From positions 1-5,528 of the forward strand of contig CAZOIK010000188.1 of NCBI GenBank assembly GCA_964579765.1: a stretch of 5,528 nucleotides of DNA, given 5' to 3'. Below, one piece after another: positions 1 to 5,528 of this stretch. The notes under the pieces were generated by a model. It did not search any database, was not told where the DNA came from, and was given only the letters and a program-made list of their open reading frames with translations. The position numbers and the translations under genes are program-made. Position 1 is the first letter of the stretch; each line of letters opens with the position of its first letter. The DNA is from DATNBT01 sp964579765 (GTDB lineage Bacteria; Acidobacteriota; Vicinamibacteria; Vicinamibacterales; CAVVIG01).

Positions 1-1
1 C

Positions 2-448
2 ACCGCGCTCGCGTACGTGATCGGCAACCGCGTCCTGGCCGACTATCTGCTGCTCGTGCATTTCCCGCCGGTCGCCGAGCTGACGGTCTTCGGCGGCTCG
101 CTGGTCGGCGCGTCGCTCGGCTTTCTCTGGTACAACTCGTACCCGGCCGAGATCTTCATGGGCGACGTCGGCTCGCTCGCGCTCGGCGCCGCGCTCGCCA
201 TCATCGCGATTCTCATCAAGCAGGAACTGCTGCTCGTCATCGTCGGCGGCGTGTTCGTCATGGAGGCGCTGTCGGTCGTCATCCAGGTCGCGTCGTTCAA
301 GCTGACCGGGCAGCGGGTGTTCAAGATGGCGCCGCTGCACCACCACTTCGAGAAGAGCGGCTGGAGCGAGCCGAAGGTCATCAGCCGCTTCGTCATCGTC
401 GGCATCATCTTCGCGTTGTTCTCGTTGACGACGCTGAAGCTGCGGTGA
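2..448 (+). CDS. mraY: MraY, phospho-N-acetylmuramoyl-pentapeptide transferase (C-terminal part; 5' end outside window)
   Basis: MraY is an integral membrane enzyme that transfers phospho-MurNAc-pentapeptide from the UDP-linked precursor to undecaprenyl phosphate, giving lipid I on the inner face of the cytoplasmic membrane. The open frame enters from the window edge (first full codon at 2) and gives 148 residues before TGA at 446-448. About 200 N-terminal residues of a normal ~360-residue protein are therefore missing. An apparent GTG start at 17 is only an internal Val codon. Visible family signatures are FMGDVGSLALG (fragment residues 52-62), with the catalytic-site Asp of the MraY/WecA family, and MAPLHHHFEKSGW (around residues 109-121), the conserved HHH cytoplasmic loop. 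Hydrophobic membrane segments lie at roughly 28-43, 59-74, 76-92 and 126-145, and the protein ends in the usual short LKLR tail. murD follows after 9 nt, so the two are probably co-transcribed. Identification is secure. Confidence 0.97.
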   Translation, partial: TALAYVIGNRVLADYLLLVHFPPVAELTVFGGSLVGASLGFLWYNSYPAEIFMGDVGSLALGAALAIIAILIKQELLLVIVGGVFVMEALSVVIQVASFKLTGQRVFKMAPLHHHFEKSGWSEPKVISRFVIVGIIFALFSLTTLKLR

Positions 449-457
449 TGGGGACGC

Positions 458-1822
458 GTGGCTGGAGAGCAGTGGTCGGTGCGTGGAAAACGGGTCGCGG
501 TAGCGGGCGCGGCGCGGAGCGGGATTGCCGCGTCGGCGCTGCTGGCCGCGCGTGGAGCGAACGTGACGCTCTCTGACACGCGGCCGCAGGTGCGCGAAGC
601 CGAGCCGCTCGTCGAGCTCGGCGTGGCGCTCGAGCTCGGCGGACACACGCCGAAGACCTTCGACGGCGCCGACTTGATCGTGATGAGTCCCGGCGTGCCG
701 CCGGAGCAGCCGGTCATCGCGGCCGCGCGGTCACGGGGCGTGCCGGTGATTGGCGAGATCGAGCTGGCCTCGCGCTTCCTGCGCGGCCGCATCGTCGCGA
801 TCACGGGCACGAAGGGCAAGTCGACGACGACGGCGCTGACGGGGCGGATTCTGGAGGCGGCGGGATTCGACGTGACGGTGGGCGGAAACATCGGCGCGCC
901 GCTGAGCGCGCAGGTGGAGCATTCGACCCCAGAGACGTTGCACGTGGTCGAGGCGAGCAGCTTTCAACTCGAGCAGATCGAGACGTTTCATCCGTGGATT
1001 GCCGTGATGCTGAATTTTTCGCCCGACCATCTCGATCGGCATCCGTCGGTAGACGCATACGCGGCGGCGAAGGCTCGGGTGTTCGAGAACCAGACTGCCG
1101 ACGACTGGAAAGTGGTGAACGCCGACGATCCGACGGTGCTGCAGCTGTCGCGCTCGGGCCGGGCCCGCACGCGTGCGTTCGCGATGCGCGGGGCGCTCGA
1201 CGCCGGCACAGTCGTCGAGGACGGCTGGATCGTCGATCGCGAGGCCGGCCAGGCGAGCCGCCGGCTCGTGCCGCTCGACGTGATTCACCTGCTCGGCCCG
1301 CATCTGGTCAACGACGTGATGGCTGCGGCGACGGTGGGCGCGATTGCGGGCGCGGCGCCGGCCGCGATGACGGCCGCCGTGGACGCGTTCCACGGCCTCG
1401 AACACGCGATGGAGCTCGTCGCCGAGATAGGCGGCGTGCGGTTCGTCAACGACTCGAAAGCGACGAATGTAGACGCCGCGCTGCATTCAATCGAAAGCTT
1501 CGGATCGGGACTCGTCCCGATCATCGGCGGCCGTTTCAAGGGCGGCGATCTGCGCCTGCTCCGCGAGCCGCTGAGCGCGCGGGCGCGGGCGGTCGTGGCG
1601 ATCGGCGAGGCGCGCGGGCGCGTGAAAGAGGCGTTCGCGGGCGCTGTCGAGGTCCGAGAAGCAGAGACGTTCGAGGCGGCGGTCCGCGAAGCGTTCGCGC
1701 TGGCCAAGCCGCACGGCGTGGTGCTGCTGGCGCCGGCCTGCGCGAGCTTCGACATGTTCCGCGACTACGCGGAGCGAGGACGCCGCTTCAAGGAGGAGGT
1801 GCGGAAGCTCGCGGACGGGTGA
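458..1822 (+). CDS. murD: MurD, UDP-MurNAc-L-alanine:D-glutamate ligase
   Basis: MurD is the cytoplasmic ATP-dependent ligase that adds D-glutamate to UDP-MurNAc-L-Ala. The 454 residues match the usual family length. Motifs in order: N-terminal Rossmann-like loop GAARSG (17-22); ATP P-loop GTKGKSTTT (117-125), with Lys where GTNGKST is common; EASSFQLE (165-172); LNFSPDHLDRH (185-195); YAAAKARVF (201-209), whose K205 aligns with the carbamylated Lys198 of E. coli MurD; NDSKATN (331-337); and LLAPACASFDMFRDYAERG (423-441) in the C-terminal domain. One oddity is HAME (316-319), where Mur ligases normally have HR-x-E; the codon is GCG at 1405-1407. The GTG at 458 has only a G-rich stretch directly upstream. 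A second in-frame GTG at 479 has GGAGAG (464-469) spaced 9 nt before it and would give 447 residues starting MRGKRVAV. I keep 458 because the extra residues resemble normal MurD N-termini, but the start is uncertain. The gene ends 4 nt before a large inverted repeat. Confidence 0.96.
   Translation: MAGEQWSVRGKRVAVAGAARSGIAASALLAARGANVTLSDTRPQVREAEPLVELGVALELGGHTPKTFDGADLIVMSPGVPPEQPVIAAARSRGVPVIGEIELASRFLRGRIVAITGTKGKSTTTALTGRILEAAGFDVTVGGNIGAPLSAQVEHSTPETLHVVEASSFQLEQIETFHPWIAVMLNFSPDHLDRHPSVDAYAAAKARVFENQTADDWKVVNADDPTVLQLSRSGRARTRAFAMRGALDAGTVVEDGWIVDREAGQASRRLVPLDVIHLLGPHLVNDVMAAATVGAIAGAAPAAMTAAVDAFHGLEHAMELVAEIGGVRFVNDSKATNVDAALHSIESFGSGLVPIIGGRFKGGDLRLLREPLSARARAVVAIGEARGRVKEAFAGAVEVREAETFEAAVREAFALAKPHGVVLLAPACASFDMFRDYAERGRRFKEEVRKLADG
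464..469 (+). promoter_or_regulatory. Possible ribosome binding site for an alternative murD start at 479
   Basis: GGAGAG lies 9 nt before an in-frame GTG at 479-481. This is a better Shine-Dalgarno arrangement than the one before GTG 458, which has only GGGGA at 450-454, very close to the start. If it is used, MurD loses its first seven residues but keeps the complete Rossmann-like domain. The motif also falls inside the coding sequence of the longer form, so it may be chance. Confidence 0.35.
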
Positions 1823-1826
1823 TCGC

Positions 1827-1954
1827 GGCGAGCGGTGAGCTGTCGTCAGTCGGTCGAAGCGTTGAAGGACTGAGCCGCTGGGAACACAGGCCGCCCCGGT
1901 CTGTGAGGCTGGTGCCTTCTTCCGCGGCCGACTGATGACTGCTGACCGCTCGCC
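1827..1954. repeat. 128-bp imperfect palindrome (REP/MITE-like element or structured intercistronic RNA) between murD and ftsW
   Basis: The left arm 1827-1853 and right arm 1928-1954 are inverted copies, 27 nt each, matching at 24 positions by my alignment. The outermost 10 bases (GGCGAGCGGT against ACCGCTCGCC) and innermost 8 bases (CAGTCGG/CCGACTG plus one pair) match perfectly. Between the arms, GAAGG (1864-1868) can pair with CCTTC (1915-1919), AGCC (1873-1876) with GGCT (1907-1910), and 1885-1892 with 1898-1905. The whole element could therefore fold as one long hairpin with internal loops. It starts 4 nt after the murD stop and ends 82 nt before the ftsW ATG. I see no target-site duplication, open frame of interest or T-tract. 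It could be a dispersed repetitive element, an mRNA-processing or stabilising hairpin, or a remnant of a larger insertion. The pairing is seen directly; the function is unknown. Confidence 0.8.
1885..1905 (+). other. Inner stem-loop of the murD-ftsW palindrome
   Basis: CACAGGCC (1885-1892) pairs with GGTCTGTG (1898-1905), giving 8 pairs including one G-T(U) wobble, around a 5-nt loop GCCCC. It sits at the centre of the larger inverted repeat and forms its apical hairpin. No run of T follows it, the next bases being AGGCTGGTG, so it does not look like a Rho-independent terminator. Confidence 0.6.
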
Positions 1955-2036
1955 AAGTGTAGTGCAGGCCTTCGAGATCCGCCCCTAGTTTCGGAACATG
2001 CGGACTCGAACTGTAGAGGAGCAATCGCGAGGCGCA
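1955..2036 (+). promoter_or_regulatory. ftsW leader with a distant Shine-Dalgarno-like motif
   Basis: These 82 nt separate the palindrome from ftsW. AGAGGAG at 2015-2021 is the best Shine-Dalgarno match but lies 15 nt from the ATG at 2037, longer than usual. A weaker GAGG at 2029-2032 leaves only 4 nt. No start codon in the ftsW frame lies between the strong motif and 2037. No convincing sigma-70 promoter is visible: TTCGGA (1991-1996) and TGTAGA (2012-2017) each match the consensus at only about half their positions. I see no other gene or RNA here. Confidence 0.35.
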
Positions 2037-3137
2037 ATGGCCCGGAAGCTGAAATCCGATCGCGTGCTGTTTATCACCACCATCCTGCTGGTCGGGCTGA
2101 GCGTGGTCATGGTGTACAGCGCGTCGGCCGTCGTCATGATGGAGCGCTTTCAGCGGCCCTACCTGTTTCTCACGAAGCAGGCGATGTGGGCTGCGCTTGG
2201 CGTCGTTGTGCTCGGCGTGGTGATGCGCATCGACTATCACAACTACAAGCAGCCGGCGCTGATCTGGATGTGTCTTGGTTGCGCGGCGCTGGCCCTCGTG
2301 GCCGTGCTGTTCTCGGCGCCCATCAACCACGCGCGCCGGTGGTTCGCGATTGGCGGCCTCGGCATTCAGCCGTCCGAGCTGGCCAAGCTCGCGGCGATCT
2401 TCTTCATCGCCGACACGCTCGAGCGGCGCATGCACCGGATCAACGAGTTGAACTACGCGCTGCTGCCGATCGCCGTCGTGGTCGGCGGCATCGTCGGGTT
2501 GATCCTGCTCGAGCCGGACTTCGGGACGTCGATGTCGCTGCTGTTGATCGCCGCCGTGATGGTGTTTGCCGCCGGCATCAACTACCGGTACGTCGTCGGC
2601 CTGTTTCTCTGCGCGTTGCCGCCTGTCGCGTTCCTGGTGATGGGCACGGCCTACCGAAGGCAGCGCGTGATGACGTTCCTCGATCCCTGGCGCGATCCGC
2701 TCGGCGCCGGGTTCCAGGTGATTCAGTCGATCTACGCGGTCGGCACGGGCGGCGTGTGGGGCAAGGGGCTGATGAACGGCGTGCAGAAGCTGTTCTATCT
2801 GCCCGAGCCGCACACCGACTTCATCTACTCGGTCATCGCGGAGGAACTCGGGCTGATCGGCGCGACCGCCGTCGTCATCTGCTTCGCGGTGATCGCCTGG
2901 CGCGGGCTGCGCGTCGCCATGCGCGCGCCCGACAGCTTCGGCGCGTTTCTCGCGCTGGGCCTGACGACGATGATGGCGGTGCAGGCGTTCTTCAACATCA
3001 GCGTCGCGCTCGGCCTGCTGCCGACAAAGGGGATCCCGCTGCCGTTTCTCAGCTTCGGCGGATCGTCGCTGCTGATCAACTTGCTCGGCATGGGCATTTT
3101 GCTCAACGTGTCGCAGCAGTCGTCATCGGCGGCATGA
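2037..3137 (+). CDS. ftsW: FtsW, septal peptidoglycan glycosyltransferase (SEDS family)
   Basis: FtsW is a multi-pass membrane protein that, with its partner class B PBP (FtsI), polymerises lipid II into septal glycan strands. From ATG 2037 it has 366 residues, a normal length. I chose this start over the in-frame ATG at 1998 because MARKLKSDRVLF is a typical N-terminus leading straight into the first membrane helix (about 10-32), whereas the 13 extra residues are hydrophilic and not family-like. Signatures: HARRWFAIGGLGIQPSELAK (98-117); LLEPDFGTS (157-165); LPEPHTDFIYSVIAEELGLIG (255-275), whose D261 aligns with the catalytic Asp of SEDS proteins (E. coli FtsW D297); and LPTKGIPLPFLSFGGSSLL (328-346). 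About ten hydrophobic segments are visible. RodA is the paralogous alternative, but position between murD and murG in a dcw cluster supports FtsW. murG starts 9 nt after the stop. Confidence 0.95.
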   Translation: MARKLKSDRVLFITTILLVGLSVVMVYSASAVVMMERFQRPYLFLTKQAMWAALGVVVLGVVMRIDYHNYKQPALIWMCLGCAALALVAVLFSAPINHARRWFAIGGLGIQPSELAKLAAIFFIADTLERRMHRINELNYALLPIAVVVGGIVGLILLEPDFGTSMSLLLIAAVMVFAAGINYRYVVGLFLCALPPVAFLVMGTAYRRQRVMTFLDPWRDPLGAGFQVIQSIYAVGTGGVWGKGLMNGVQKLFYLPEPHTDFIYSVIAEELGLIGATAVVICFAVIAWRGLRVAMRAPDSFGAFLALGLTTMMAVQAFFNISVALGLLPTKGIPLPFLSFGGSSLLINLLGMGILLNVSQQSSSAA

Positions 3138-3146
3138 CGTCGAGCA

Positions 3147-4241
3147 ATGCGCGTGGTGATTGCGGGAGGCGGAACGGGAGGGCATCTGTATCCCGGCATC
3201 GCGGTGGCGCGCGAGCTGCTGGCGCGCGACCCCGGCGCACAGGTGACGTTTGCGGGTACGGCGAGCGGGATCGAGGCGCGCGTGCTGCCGCGCGAAGGGC
3301 TCACGCTCGACGTCATCCGCAGCGGGGGGCTGAAAGGGAAATCGATCGCCGATCGTCTGCGCGGGGTTGCGCTGCTGCCGCTGAGCCTCGTCGATGCATG
3401 GGCGGTGCTGTCGAAACGGCGGCCGCAGCTGGTGATCGGCGTCGGCGGCTACAGCTCGGGGCCGGTCGTGCTCGCCGCCGCGGCGCGCGGTATTCCGACG
3501 ATGGTGCTCGAGCAGAACGCGATGCCCGGATTGACCAACCGGCTGCTCGCGCCGATTGTCGGCGCGGCCGCCGTGACGTACGAATCGACGCGATCGTTTT
3601 TCGGCGCGAAGGCGGTTGTCAGCGGTAACCCGGTCCGGCCGGAGTTCTTCGACGCGGCCGGCGCTTCGACGGAGGCGGGCGCAGATGGGTCAGCGGTCGT
3701 CAGGGTCTTAGTTTTTGGCGGCTCTCAGGGCGCGCACGCAATCAACGTGGCCATGGTGGAGGCAGCACCGGAGCTGGCGGCCGGCCGTCCGCATATCCGC
3801 GTCACCCATCAGACGGGAGAACGGGATGTGGAGATGGTGCGCGCCGGTTACCGGGCCGCGGGGGTTCAGGCCGACGTCGAGCCGTTCTTCTTCGACATGG
3901 GACGGCGGCTCGGCCAGGCAGACCTGATCGTCTGCCGCGCCGGCGCCACGACGCTCGCCGAAGTGGCGGCGGCCGGGCGCGCGGCGATTCTGATCCCGTT
4001 CCCGGCGGCGACCGACGATCACCAGCGGAAGAACGCGGACGCGCTGGCGGCGTCGGGCGCGGCGGACGTGCTGCTGCAGAAGGACGCGACGGGCGCGGCG
4101 CTGGCGGAGCGGATTCTCGCGCTGGCCGGCGATCCGGCGGCTCGCGCTCGGATGGCGAACGCGGCGCGCGCGCTCGCCAGGCCCGATGCTGCGAAGGTGA
4201 TTGTCGATCGCGCGCTGGAACTGGTCGGCCGTGCTCGGTAG
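3147..4241 (+). CDS. murG: MurG, UDP-GlcNAc:lipid I N-acetylglucosaminyltransferase (GT28)
   Basis: MurG is a peripheral membrane GT-B glycosyltransferase that adds GlcNAc from UDP-GlcNAc to lipid I, making lipid II on the inner leaflet for later export and use by FtsW. The length of 364 residues is normal. Signatures in order: glycine-rich GGGTGGHLYPG (7-17) with the conserved His; GVGGYSSGP (98-106); EQNAMPGLTN (122-131); GNPVR (160-164); second glycine loop FGGSQGA (190-196); HQTG (221-224); CRAGATTLAEVAAAGRAA (263-280); and the nucleotide-sugar site ending PFPAATDDHQRKNADAL (284-300). The start ATG is 9 nt after the ftsW stop with only a weak GAG upstream, suggesting translational coupling. 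Residues 172-190, just before the second Rossmann domain, form a low-complexity linker with codons unlike the rest of the gene (TCA, AGG, TTA, GTT, TTT). The gene overlaps the murC start by 11 nt. Confidence 0.97.
   Translation: MRVVIAGGGTGGHLYPGIAVARELLARDPGAQVTFAGTASGIEARVLPREGLTLDVIRSGGLKGKSIADRLRGVALLPLSLVDAWAVLSKRRPQLVIGVGGYSSGPVVLAAAARGIPTMVLEQNAMPGLTNRLLAPIVGAAAVTYESTRSFFGAKAVVSGNPVRPEFFDAAGASTEAGADGSAVVRVLVFGGSQGAHAINVAMVEAAPELAAGRPHIRVTHQTGERDVEMVRAGYRAAGVQADVEPFFFDMGRRLGQADLIVCRAGATTLAEVAAAGRAAILIPFPAATDDHQRKNADALAASGAADVLLQKDATGAALAERILALAGDPAARARMANAARALARPDAAKVIVDRALELVGRAR
3681..3716 (+). other. Atypical-codon patch in the murG interdomain linker
   Basis: Codons for MurG residues 179-190 include GCA, GAT, TCA, AGG, TTA, GTT and TTT, in a gene that otherwise strongly prefers G or C at third positions. 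The 16 nt at 3688-3703 match the arms of the murD-ftsW inverted repeat at 14 of 16 positions by my alignment. The encoded stretch joins the two GT-B domains, a place where MurG tolerates length variation. It may be ordinary drift in an unconstrained linker. Confidence 0.35.
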
Positions 4242-5528
4242 GACGCGGCGGGTTCATTTCATCGGGATCGGCGGCATCGGCATGAGCGGGATTGCCGAGC
4301 TGCTCGCCAATCTTGGCTACGTGGTCACTGGATCGGACGAGAAGACGTCCACCGTGACCGATCGGCTGGCGACGCTCGGCATCCGCGTCGCGCGGGGACA
4401 CGACGCGGCCAACGTCGGCGACGCCGACGTGGTGGTCGTCTCGTCGGCGGTGCGCGCGTCGAACCCGGAAGTGCGCGAGGCGGCGCGGCGGCAGATTCCG
4501 GTGATCCCGCGGGCCGAGATGCTTGCGGAGCTGATGCGGCTGCGATTCGCGATTGCGGTCGCGGGGTCGCACGGCAAGACGACGACCACGTCGATGATCG
4601 CGCTGGTGCTGGAGCGGGCGGGGCTCGATCCCACGGCGGTCATCGGCGGACGGCTGAGCGCCTTCGGCAGCAACGCGCGGCTCGGCAAGAGCGAGCTGAT
4701 GGTGGCCGAAGCCGACGAGAGCGACCGATCGTTTCTAAAACTGTTTCCGACGATTGCGGTGATGACGAACATCGACCACGAGCATCTCGAGAACTACGGC
4801 GGCTTCGACGACCTCCAGCAGGCCTTCGTCGATTTCGCCAACAAGGTGCCCTTCTATGGAGCCGTGGTCGCTTGCGTCGATGACCCCAACCTCGCGGCGG
4901 TTCTGCCCCGGATCACGCGTCGCGTGCGGACCTACGCGCTCGACGCAAACGCCGACGTCTCGGCGAGTGGCGTGGAGCTCGGGCCGTTCTCGGCGAGAGC
5001 GACCGTCAACGGGCTCGGCGGTCTGTCGCTGAAGGTGCCGGGCCGTCACAACCTGCAGAACGCGCTGGCGGCCGTCGCGGTGGGCCTCGAGCTCGGGCTG
5101 CCGTTCGAACGCATCGCCGCCGGTCTGTCGGAGTTCCGCGGCGTGGAACGCCGGTTCGAGGTGAAGGGCGAGCCGAACGGCATTCTCGTCGTTGACGACT
5201 ACGGGCACCATCCGACGGAAATCGCCGCCGTCCTCGCCGCGGCGAAGACGCTGAACCGACGCATCGTCGTCGCGTTCCAGCCCCACCGCTACACGAGAAC
5301 CGCGGCGCTGATGCGGGAGTTCGGACCGGCGCTTGCTGGAGCCGATCACATCGTGCTCACGGACATCTACGCTGCCGGCGAGGAGCCGCTGCTGGGCGTG
5401 ACGCTCGACGCGCTCGCCGCGGAGGTCCGCCGCAGCACGAAGGCGCCGGTCGAGGTCGTGCCGAAGATCGACGACGTCACGGCGGCGCTGGTGAAAGCGG
5501 CGCGGCCCGGCGACGTCGTGCTGACGCT
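4231..5528 (+). CDS. murC: MurC, UDP-MurNAc:L-alanine ligase (3' end outside window)
   Basis: MurC is the cytoplasmic ATP-dependent ligase that adds L-alanine to UDP-MurNAc, the first step of stem-peptide assembly. Reading from GTG 4231 gives 432 uninterrupted codons to the window edge. The family is usually about 460-490 residues, so only the last few dozen are missing, cut just where a GAGD-type motif would be expected. The start gives MLGRTRRVHFIGIGGIGMSG, a typical N-terminus with the Rossmann-like glycine loop at 12-20. Further motifs: ATP P-loop GSHGKTTTT (112-120, K116); EADESDRSF (160-168); TNIDHEHLENYG (179-190); GRHNLQNALAA (271-281); GVERRFE (304-310), which keeps the invariant Arg; VVDDYGHHPTE (320-330); and FQPHRYTRT (349-357). 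The start overlaps murG by 11 nt and has only a weak GGAA (4217-4220) upstream, so coupling to murG is likely. The related ligase Mpl is less likely given the dcw context and motifs. Confidence 0.96.
   Translation, partial: MLGRTRRVHFIGIGGIGMSGIAELLANLGYVVTGSDEKTSTVTDRLATLGIRVARGHDAANVGDADVVVVSSAVRASNPEVREAARRQIPVIPRAEMLAELMRLRFAIAVAGSHGKTTTTSMIALVLERAGLDPTAVIGGRLSAFGSNARLGKSELMVAEADESDRSFLKLFPTIAVMTNIDHEHLENYGGFDDLQQAFVDFANKVPFYGAVVACVDDPNLAAVLPRITRRVRTYALDANADVSASGVELGPFSARATVNGLGGLSLKVPGRHNLQNALAAVAVGLELGLPFERIAAGLSEFRGVERRFEVKGEPNGILVVDDYGHHPTEIAAVLAAAKTLNRRIVVAFQPHRYTRTAALMREFGPALAGADHIVLTDIYAAGEEPLLGVTLDALAAEVRRSTKAPVEVVPKIDDVTAALVKAARPGDVVLT

Noticed and set aside
448..450. ATG overlapping the mraY stop (TGATG) as a murD start
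   Set aside because: It is not in the murD reading frame, and the frame it opens encodes nothing like MurD.
43..891. 282-codon minus-strand open frame opposite mraY and murD
   Set aside because: The Ser/Thr/Pro-rich translation is typical of an antisense shadow in high-GC DNA and shows no domain.
1885..1920. Rho-independent terminator after murD
   Set aside because: A stable GC stem is present but no T-tract follows, and the downstream genes belong to the same pathway.
994..1935. 313-codon plus-strand frame inside murD that runs into the intergenic palindrome
   Set aside because: It is Arg-rich, out of frame with a well-supported murD, and lacks motifs.
1980..2012. Minus-strand GTTCGAGTCCG resembling a tRNA T-arm
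   Set aside because: No acceptor stem, anticodon arm or D-arm can be fitted around it, and the match is only about 11 nt.
1991..2017. Sigma-70 promoter for ftsW (TTCGGA, 15-nt spacer, TGTAGA)
   Set aside because: Each hexamer matches the consensus at only about three of six positions, which is not above background.
1998..2036. Upstream in-frame start for ftsW adding 13 residues
   Set aside because: The extra residues are hydrophilic and unlike FtsW N-termini, and MARKLKSD from 2037 is family-like.
1788..2813. Long open frame on the minus strand (341 codons) across the intergenic gap and half of ftsW
   Set aside because: It overlaps murD and ftsW in antisense, its translation is rich in Arg, His, Asp and Gln with no family motif, and such frames are common opposite high-GC genes.
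2186..3628. 480-codon open frame on the plus strand spanning ftsW and murG
   Set aside because: It is out of frame with both genes, and its product is an Arg/Ala/Gly-rich shadow without recognisable motifs. FtsW and MurG explain the same DNA completely.

Overview
The window is a GC-rich stretch of the bacterial dcw (division and cell wall) cluster. All genes are on the + strand, in the canonical order mraY (5' end missing), murD, ftsW, murG, murC (3' end missing). Together they cover most of the cytoplasmic and membrane steps that make lipid II, plus the septal polymerase that uses it. I see no CRISPR array, insertion sequence, phage gene, tRNA or rRNA, and no sign of a previously undescribed multi-gene system.

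The strong G/C bias at third codon positions and the flavour of the proteins suggest a high-GC Gram-negative-type bacterium. Examples are FtsW beginning MARKLKSDRVLF and MurC beginning MLGRTRRVHFIGIGGIGMSG. Acidobacteriota, perhaps Vicinamibacteria, is my best guess from memory of such sequences; it is an inference and not proven here.

Layout: 2-448 is the C-terminal part of MraY (lipid I synthase). 458-1822 is MurD (D-Glu ligase). 1823-2036 is the only sizeable intergenic gap. 2037-3137 is FtsW (SEDS glycosyltransferase). 3147-4241 is MurG (lipid II synthase). 4231-5528 is the first 432 codons of MurC (L-Ala ligase), read from a GTG that overlaps murG by 11 nt. mraY-murD and ftsW-murG are each 9 nt apart, and murG-murC overlap, so these look co-transcribed and partly translationally coupled.

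The most unusual feature is in the murD-ftsW gap. A 128-bp element (1827-1954), beginning 4 nt after the murD stop, has 27-nt terminal inverted arms matching at 24 of 27 positions. Its core contains a further stem-loop, and its arms are built on a loose 7-nt period. It resembles a REP/MITE-like intergenic repeat or a structured intercistronic RNA. Two protein-level oddities also deserve a check. MurD has Ala where Mur ligases normally carry an invariant Arg (HAME instead of the usual HR-x-E). MurG has a patch of atypical codons at its interdomain junction that partly resembles the arms of the intergenic repeat.
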